Under the pieces are notes generated by a model, which saw only the letters and a program-made list of their open reading frames with translations, did no database searches and was not told the origin of the DNA. Both the position numbers and the translations under genes were made by a program. A stretch of DNA of 51,505 nt, from positions 1 to 51,505 of the forward strand of contig JABDFC010000009.1 of the NCBI GenBank assembly GCA_013286785.1, written 5' to 3'. This document shows, piece by piece, positions 47,214-51,505 of the stretch; within the stretch, counting starts at the first letter, position 1, and the number at the start of each line of letters is the position of its first letter. Source of the DNA: Gammaproteobacteria bacterium. Lineage in GTDB: Bacteria > Pseudomonadota > Gammaproteobacteria > UBA6186 > Azoamicaceae.

Positions 47214-47669
47214 ATGTTAGGGAGAAGAACGGAAAATCCGAGAAGCTGGCGTGATCATTGGCTGGTTAAAAATGTATTGGCTGAGTTACCCATTGTCGGC
47301 AGTTTTTTGAGCAAAAAAAAGTTGTCAGAAGCCGTGCATGAAGCGGGTAAATGTACTGCCATGTTGGTTGGTGGAACCTGCGCGATGATGAGTATCTTAA
47401 CCCCCACAGAGCAAGATACTCCAGAAGCGAGAGTTGCAAAAATGACAACGAGTATGGCTTTTGGGATGTGGGCAGGGAAAGCGACGTATAATGTGGTGAC
47501 CAGTGGTGGCGAGGCGCTATATGGCCAAATGGTTTATTATTACCAATTAAGAACAAGTTCTCCTGTGCCTGAGGCAGTGTTAGATTCAACCGAGTTAGGG
47601 TTACTATCAACTCCTCGTTCGTCTGAAGACGGCGATGAGAGAAGGGATTCCTCCGCCAGTCCGGTTTAA
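47214..47669 (+). CDS. Unknown protein with two hydrophobic segments
   Basis: A 151-residue protein that I do not recognise. Two moderately hydrophobic, Gly/Ala/Met-rich segments (about 46-62, CTAMLVGGTCAMMSIL, and 78-95, TTSMAFGMWAGKATYNVV) could be membrane helices. The C-terminal 30 residues are polar and acidic (SSEDGDERRDSSASPV), like a disordered or secretion-signal tail. It follows rimK by 28 bases, with AGGGTG before the ATG, and ends the plus-strand island just before corC. Confidence 0.65.
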   Translation: MLGRRTENPRSWRDHWLVKNVLAELPIVGSFLSKKKLSEAVHEAGKCTAMLVGGTCAMMSILTPTEQDTPEARVAKMTTSMAFGMWAGKATYNVVTSGGEALYGQMVYYYQLRTSSPVPEAVLDSTELGLLSTPRSSEDGDERRDSSASPV

Positions 47670-47723
47670 TTCGTTGAAGGGATCAAATGCGTTTATGACC
47701 GTTGCGTTACTTCAAGAAAATGC

Positions 47724-48566
47724 TCATTTTAATGACATTACTTGTAACAGATGAAGCCTTCTTCGGTCTCCTCGTAAAACCTTAAAGCGATAACCATTGA
47801 TTTCGACAGATTCACCACGTTTGGGTAAGCGCCCGAATTCTCGAGTGACTAAGCCTCCAATGGTGTCGACGTCTTTTGCATCCAGGGTTGAACCAAAATG
47901 GTCATTGAATTCTTCTAACGGTGTCAGTGCTTTGACAGCATAGACGTTGTCGTTATATTGCTTAATCAGTTGATCGTCATCGGTGTCGTATTCATCTTCG
48001 ATGTCACCCACAATTTGTTCGAGTACATCTTCAATCGTGACAAGACCCGTCACGCCGCCGTACTCGTCTACGACCACAGCCATATGATTTCGGTTATGAC
48101 GAAACTCTTGGAGTAAAACGTCTAATCGCTTACTTTCGGGTACAAAGACCGCAGGGCGTAATACTTCTCGAATATTAAAGGGTTGTTCATGATGTCCACA
48201 TGTGTAGGCCAGTAAATCTTTTGCTAAAAGAATGCCTAATACTTCGTCTTTGTTTTCACCAATGACGGGGAAACGAGAATGGACCGTTGTGATCACTATG
48301 GGTAAAATTTGTTCCAGAGTCATGTCTTGTTCGATGACGACCATGTGAGAACGAGGCAGCATGATATCTCTGACCCTCAGTTCAGGTACTTGCAGGATCC
48401 CCTCGATCATCCCAAGAGAGTTACCATCTAATAATCGGCGATCAGCGGCATCTCGGATCATTTCAATTAATTCAGTACGATCTCTCGGCTCACCGGATAA
48501 GGCTTGGCCAATTTTTTCCAGCCAGGTACGAGTGGAAGATTGTGAGGTCTGTAATTCATCGTTCAT
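47724..48566 (-). CDS. corC: CorC/YbeX CBS-domain protein
   Basis: A 280-residue cytoplasmic protein with two CBS domains (about 65-185, containing VRDIMLPRSHMV and VVDEYGGVTGLVTIEDVLEQIVGDIEDE) and a C-terminal transporter-associated CorC/HlyC domain (about 200-280). It lacks the membrane DUF21 domain, like E. coli YbeX, which affects magnesium/cobalt efflux and, by recent reports, ribosome metabolism. It overlaps ybeY by 4 bases. Confidence 0.93.
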   Translation of the reverse strand: MNDELQTSQSSTRTWLEKIGQALSGEPRDRTELIEMIRDAADRRLLDGNSLGMIEGILQVPELRVRDIMLPRSHMVVIEQDMTLEQILPIVITTVHSRFPVIGENKDEVLGILLAKDLLAYTCGHHEQPFNIREVLRPAVFVPESKRLDVLLQEFRHNRNHMAVVVDEYGGVTGLVTIEDVLEQIVGDIEDEYDTDDDQLIKQYNDNVYAVKALTPLEEFNDHFGSTLDAKDVDTIGGLVTREFGRLPKRGESVEINGYRFKVLRGDRRRLHLLQVMSLK

Positions 48567-49027
48567 GATTCAATTTTTTCTCCATACGGGGGGGGGAATC
48601 CCAACTGTAATAAAAGTTCAGTTTCTAGTGCCTCCATTTCAATGGCTTCTTCGGTGACTTCGTGATTGTAACCAAGCAGATGTAAGGTTCCATGGATCAC
48701 CATATGAGCCCAGTGTTCAATAAAGGGTTTATTTTGATCAAGAGCTTCTCTTTCGACTACGGGCGCACAAATCACAATGTCGCCCAATAATCGGCTGGCA
48801 ATCCCAGGCTGAGGGTCATACGGGAACGATAAAACATTGGTTGGTCCGGATTTATTGCGATACTGTTGGTTGAGCAGTGTGCCTTCTTCTTCATCGACGA
48901 TCCGAATCGTAAGTTCTGCGGTGTCAAGACGATTCCACAGCGTGATGCTGATCCATTCGCGAAATTGGGCGGGGTGAGGCAACGTTTTAATTTTAGTTGC
49001 AATTTGTAATTCGAGATCAATGCTCAT
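48563..49027 (-). CDS. ybeY: Endoribonuclease YbeY
   Basis: A 154-residue single-strand endoribonuclease needed for 16S rRNA 3'-end maturation and ribosome quality control. The zinc motif H-x3-H-x5-H is His112, His116 and His122 in HGTLHLLGYNH. TNVLSFPYD and GDIVICAPVV are further family markers. The ATG at 49027 (MSIDLELQIA) fits the family; a frame back to 49111 would lie inside ybeZ. It overlaps ybeZ by 11 bases. Confidence 0.96.
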   Translation of the reverse strand: MSIDLELQIATKIKTLPHPAQFREWISITLWNRLDTAELTIRIVDEEEGTLLNQQYRNKSGPTNVLSFPYDPQPGIASRLLGDIVICAPVVEREALDQNKPFIEHWAHMVIHGTLHLLGYNHEVTEEAIEMEALETELLLQLGFPPPYGEKIES

Positions 49028-50015
49028 CAAAATCCCCAGGCTGATGCCTTTTCTTTTCGAATCTTTCGTATGCCTCAATGATTTCTTGTACAACAGGATG
49101 TCGTACAACATCGCTTGAGTGAAAAAAAGTAAAACTAATACGAGGTATTTCCTGCAGCATCTTGATGACTTGTTTCAAGCCTGATTCTTTTCCTTTGGGC
49201 AAATCGATTTGTGTCACATCGCCGGTAATTACTGCGGTAGAACTGAAACCCAAACGGGTTAAAAACATTTTCATTTGTTCGACGGTGGTATTTTGCGCCT
49301 CATCGAGAATGATAAACGCATCATTTAATGTTCTGCCGCGCATATAGGCGAGTGACGCAATCTCGATCACTTGGCGTTCCAGCAGTTTTGAGACCCGTTC
49401 GAATCCCAACATTTCATATAAAGCATCGTATAGAGGGCGTAGATAGGGATCAATTTTTTGGGCAATATCCCCAGGTAAAAAACCTAAACGTTCACCGGCT
49501 TCAACGGCGGGGCGTACTAACAAGATCCGGCGGATCTTTTCTTGTTCTAAAGCTGCGACGGCGGTTGCAACCGCTAAAAAAGTTTTTCCAGTTCCTGCAG
49601 GTCCAATCCCAAAGTTAACATCATGGTTCAAAATATTTTGGATATACCGTTTTTGATTGGGAGTCCGGGGTTTAATTTGTCCTCGGATTTTTAGTGAAAG
49701 TTTGTCATCTGAGAGTTCATTTTCACCGGAATCATGAATTAGGCCATATTGTTGTAACGATAAATGGATTTGACTCGGAGTGAGTTCCACCCCCTGGCCA
49801 GTTTCTTGATAAAGGTGTTTCAGCAGACGGCTGGCTAATTGGATGGCCTTCTCGGTTCCAACCAGTTGAAAACTATTCCCACGGTTAATAATTTCAACCG
49901 CTAGCCGGCGTTCAATTTGCTTTAAATGCTCGTCAAATCGACCACAAAGGTTTGCTAAACGACGGTTATCAACCGGAGTTAATGTCAGATCAAGAGAATG
50001 TGTAGAATCACTCAA
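49017..50015 (-). CDS. ybeZ: PhoH-like ATPase YbeZ
   Basis: A 332-residue PhoH-family ATPase. Walker A is GPAGTGKT (138-145), Walker B is FIILDEAQN, and the N-terminal domain has the KH-like RLAVEIINRGNSFQLVG. It interacts with YbeY, encoded directly downstream with an 11-base overlap, and probably helps process rRNA. It lies 69 bases after miaB on the same strand. Confidence 0.95.
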   Translation of the reverse strand: MSDSTHSLDLTLTPVDNRRLANLCGRFDEHLKQIERRLAVEIINRGNSFQLVGTEKAIQLASRLLKHLYQETGQGVELTPSQIHLSLQQYGLIHDSGENELSDDKLSLKIRGQIKPRTPNQKRYIQNILNHDVNFGIGPAGTGKTFLAVATAVAALEQEKIRRILLVRPAVEAGERLGFLPGDIAQKIDPYLRPLYDALYEMLGFERVSKLLERQVIEIASLAYMRGRTLNDAFIILDEAQNTTVEQMKMFLTRLGFSSTAVITGDVTQIDLPKGKESGLKQVIKMLQEIPRISFTFFHSSDVVRHPVVQEIIEAYERFEKKRHQPGDFDEH

Positions 50016-50084
50016 ACTAAATAACTTAACCGTCCTTACGGTATTACTCTTCTATGTAAGATAAGCATAACTCGGATTTTAAGG

Positions 50085-51404
50085 TTAAGCTACCCATTTT
50101 CCGCGGAGGGTGTTCATGACCCCCCCAGTAATCTGGACTGTGACGAGTTCGCCGACGGGAGCACTGCCTGAAAAATTCACCACCCGATTATTATCTGTAC
50201 GTCCACACAGTATATTGGGATCCTTTTTCGAAGGGCCGGTGACTAAGACAGTCTGGAGAGATCCGATCATTTGGTTATTGATATCGCTGCCCAATTGGGT
50301 TAACCGATTCTGTAATCGTTGTAACCGTTCTTTTTTGACTTCTGCCGAGAGGGTATCGGGTATGTTTGCTGCAGGCGTCCCAGGTCTCTGGCTGTAAATA
50401 AAACTGTAGGATTGATCAAATTGTATTTCATCAACCAATTTTAATGTGGCGAGAAAATCTTCTTCTGTTTCACCGGGGAAGCCAACAATAAAATCGGATG
50501 TGATGCTAATATCGGGTCTTATCTGTCGTAATTTTTGTATTTTTTCCCGATATTGTTCGGCGGTATGGCCTCTCTTCATGAATCCTAAAATACGATCAGA
50601 ACCACTTTGTACTGGCAAATGAAGATGATTTGCGAGCTTTGGCACATCACGATAGGTTTGGATCAGGCGATCGGAAAATTCTACCGGATGGGAAGTCATA
50701 AAGCGAATGCGTGCGATGGATTCGATTTCAGCAATATAGGTGATTAACAGCGCTAAATCGGCGATTTCTCCCTGATGCGTTTTCCCGCGATAGGCATTGA
50801 CATTTTGTCCTAAAAGGGTGACTTCTCGAACACCTTGTTCGGCAAGAACAACGACTTCATGGAGAACATCGTCAAAAGCGCGGTTGATTTCTTCGCCTCG
50901 CGTATAAGGGACAACGCAATAACTGCAATATTTACTGCATCCTTCCATGATAGAAACGTAAGCCGTAGGGCCATCGGCGGTAGGCAGGGGTAAAGTATCA
51001 AATTTCTCGATTAAGGGAAACGATATATCCACTTGAGGGCTGCGAGTTTTAGTGACCTCTGCCAGCATGTTTGGTAAGCGATGCAGGGTTTGTGGTCCAA
51101 AAATCAAGTCTACATAAGGTGCTCGTTTCAAAATAGCAGCACCTTCTTGGCTGGCAACGCATCCGCCAACACCAATGACGACTTCGGGACGTAGTTCCTT
51201 AAAGGAGCGATAAACACCCAATTCAGAAAAGACTTTTTCCTGGGGTTTTTCTCGAATGGAGCAGGTATTTAATAAAATCAGATCCGCTTCTTCAGGCGAA
51301 TCAACGGGAGTCATATTATGGGTTGCTTTTAACAGATCCAACATTCGGGTTGAATCGTACACATTCATTTGGCAACCATGGGTTTTAATGTAAACGGTTT
51401 TCAT
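50085..51404 (-). CDS. miaB: tRNA-2-methylthio-N6-dimethylallyladenosine synthase MiaB
   Basis: A 439-residue radical-SAM methylthiotransferase. The auxiliary cluster cysteines are C11, C48 and C82; the radical-SAM cysteines are C157, C161 and C164 (CSKYCSYC). A TRAM domain ends the protein (about 375-439). It adds a methylthio group to i6A37 in tRNAs reading U-starting codons. The ATG at 51404 ([14 protein letters not shown]) matches the family start; a longer frame to 51467 adds 21 unrelated residues. There is no strong Shine-Dalgarno sequence. Confidence 0.97.
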   Translation of the reverse strand: MKTVYIKTHGCQMNVYDSTRMLDLLKATHNMTPVDSPEEADLILLNTCSIREKPQEKVFSELGVYRSFKELRPEVVIGVGGCVASQEGAAILKRAPYVDLIFGPQTLHRLPNMLAEVTKTRSPQVDISFPLIEKFDTLPLPTADGPTAYVSIMEGCSKYCSYCVVPYTRGEEINRAFDDVLHEVVVLAEQGVREVTLLGQNVNAYRGKTHQGEIADLALLITYIAEIESIARIRFMTSHPVEFSDRLIQTYRDVPKLANHLHLPVQSGSDRILGFMKRGHTAEQYREKIQKLRQIRPDISITSDFIVGFPGETEEDFLATLKLVDEIQFDQSYSFIYSQRPGTPAANIPDTLSAEVKKERLQRLQNRLTQLGSDINNQMIGSLQTVLVTGPSKKDPNILCGRTDNNRVVNFSGSAPVGELVTVQITGGVMNTLRGKWVA

Positions 51405-51505
51405 TGGAACGTTCAACTTTTTTGCTAATACTGTTTGATTTTTGGTACATATGGCTCGGTTTCCCAACCTATTATTTAGAATAAGGACAATGAGGTCAAG
51501 TCTAG

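Overview
The window comes from a gammaproteobacterium of the order Legionellales, probably host-associated; the genus cannot be fixed from the sequence alone. Two kinds of evidence point there. First, the housekeeping gene order is gammaproteobacterial: mlaFEDCB-murA, and the long miaB-ybeZ-ybeY-corC / lnt / leuS-lptE-holA-nadD-rsfS-rlmH / mrdA-rodA-mltB-rlpA-dacA-dat-ybeD-lipB-lipA series. Second, there are markers of intracellular life: a clear RalF-type Sec7 Arf exchange factor, a Pht-like MFS transporter, and several large orphan proteins that look like secreted effectors. No secretion-system genes, rRNA genes, CRISPR arrays or transposases are visible.

Layout. 1-4240 (minus strand): the regulator end of a surface-polysaccharide operon, with a winged-helix regulator, a WbpB-WbpD-like fusion, a WbpE-like aminotransferase and the start of asnB. 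4414-4546: tRNA-Ser(GGA) and its promoter. 4547-6818 (plus): a REP-like repeat, a PmrA-box-like site, an orphan 416-residue protein and an orphan type IV pilin. 6865-10592 (minus): a glycosyltransferase and two MFS transporters. 10633-16690 (plus): mlaFEDCB-murA-pssA-holD-rimI, for outer-membrane lipid asymmetry, peptidoglycan precursor, phospholipid head group, polymerase psi subunit and S18 acetylation. 16967-21066: a protein resembling Bacillus spore transglutaminase, convergent with ralF, then a membrane-anchored glycosyltransferase-like gene and REP-like repeats. 21095-25267 (minus): a permease-ATPase-OprB-porin import operon without a binding protein. 25378-34064 (minus): lipoate synthesis and the cell-elongation/peptidoglycan operon. 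34219-36120: an accessory block with a front-end-type fatty-acid desaturase and a ParD-like/RelE-like toxin-antitoxin pair. 36305-43377 (minus): rlmH to leuS, then lnt. 43632-47669 (plus): an accessory island with a large coiled-coil protein and a four-gene operon (ribbon-helix-helix protein, small membrane protein, RimK, unknown). 47724-51404 (minus): corC-ybeY-ybeZ-miaB.

The core genes work together on envelope building and translation. The accessory blocks sit exactly at breaks in that conserved order (mrdA/rlmH and lnt/corC). The most interesting leads are the transglutaminase-like protein next to ralF, the self-contained rimK operon with a strong promoter overlapped by a dyad, and the coiled-coil protein whose reading frame stays open for 47 codons beyond its stop. 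Start codons were re-chosen where a Shine-Dalgarno sequence or family length argued against the longest frame.
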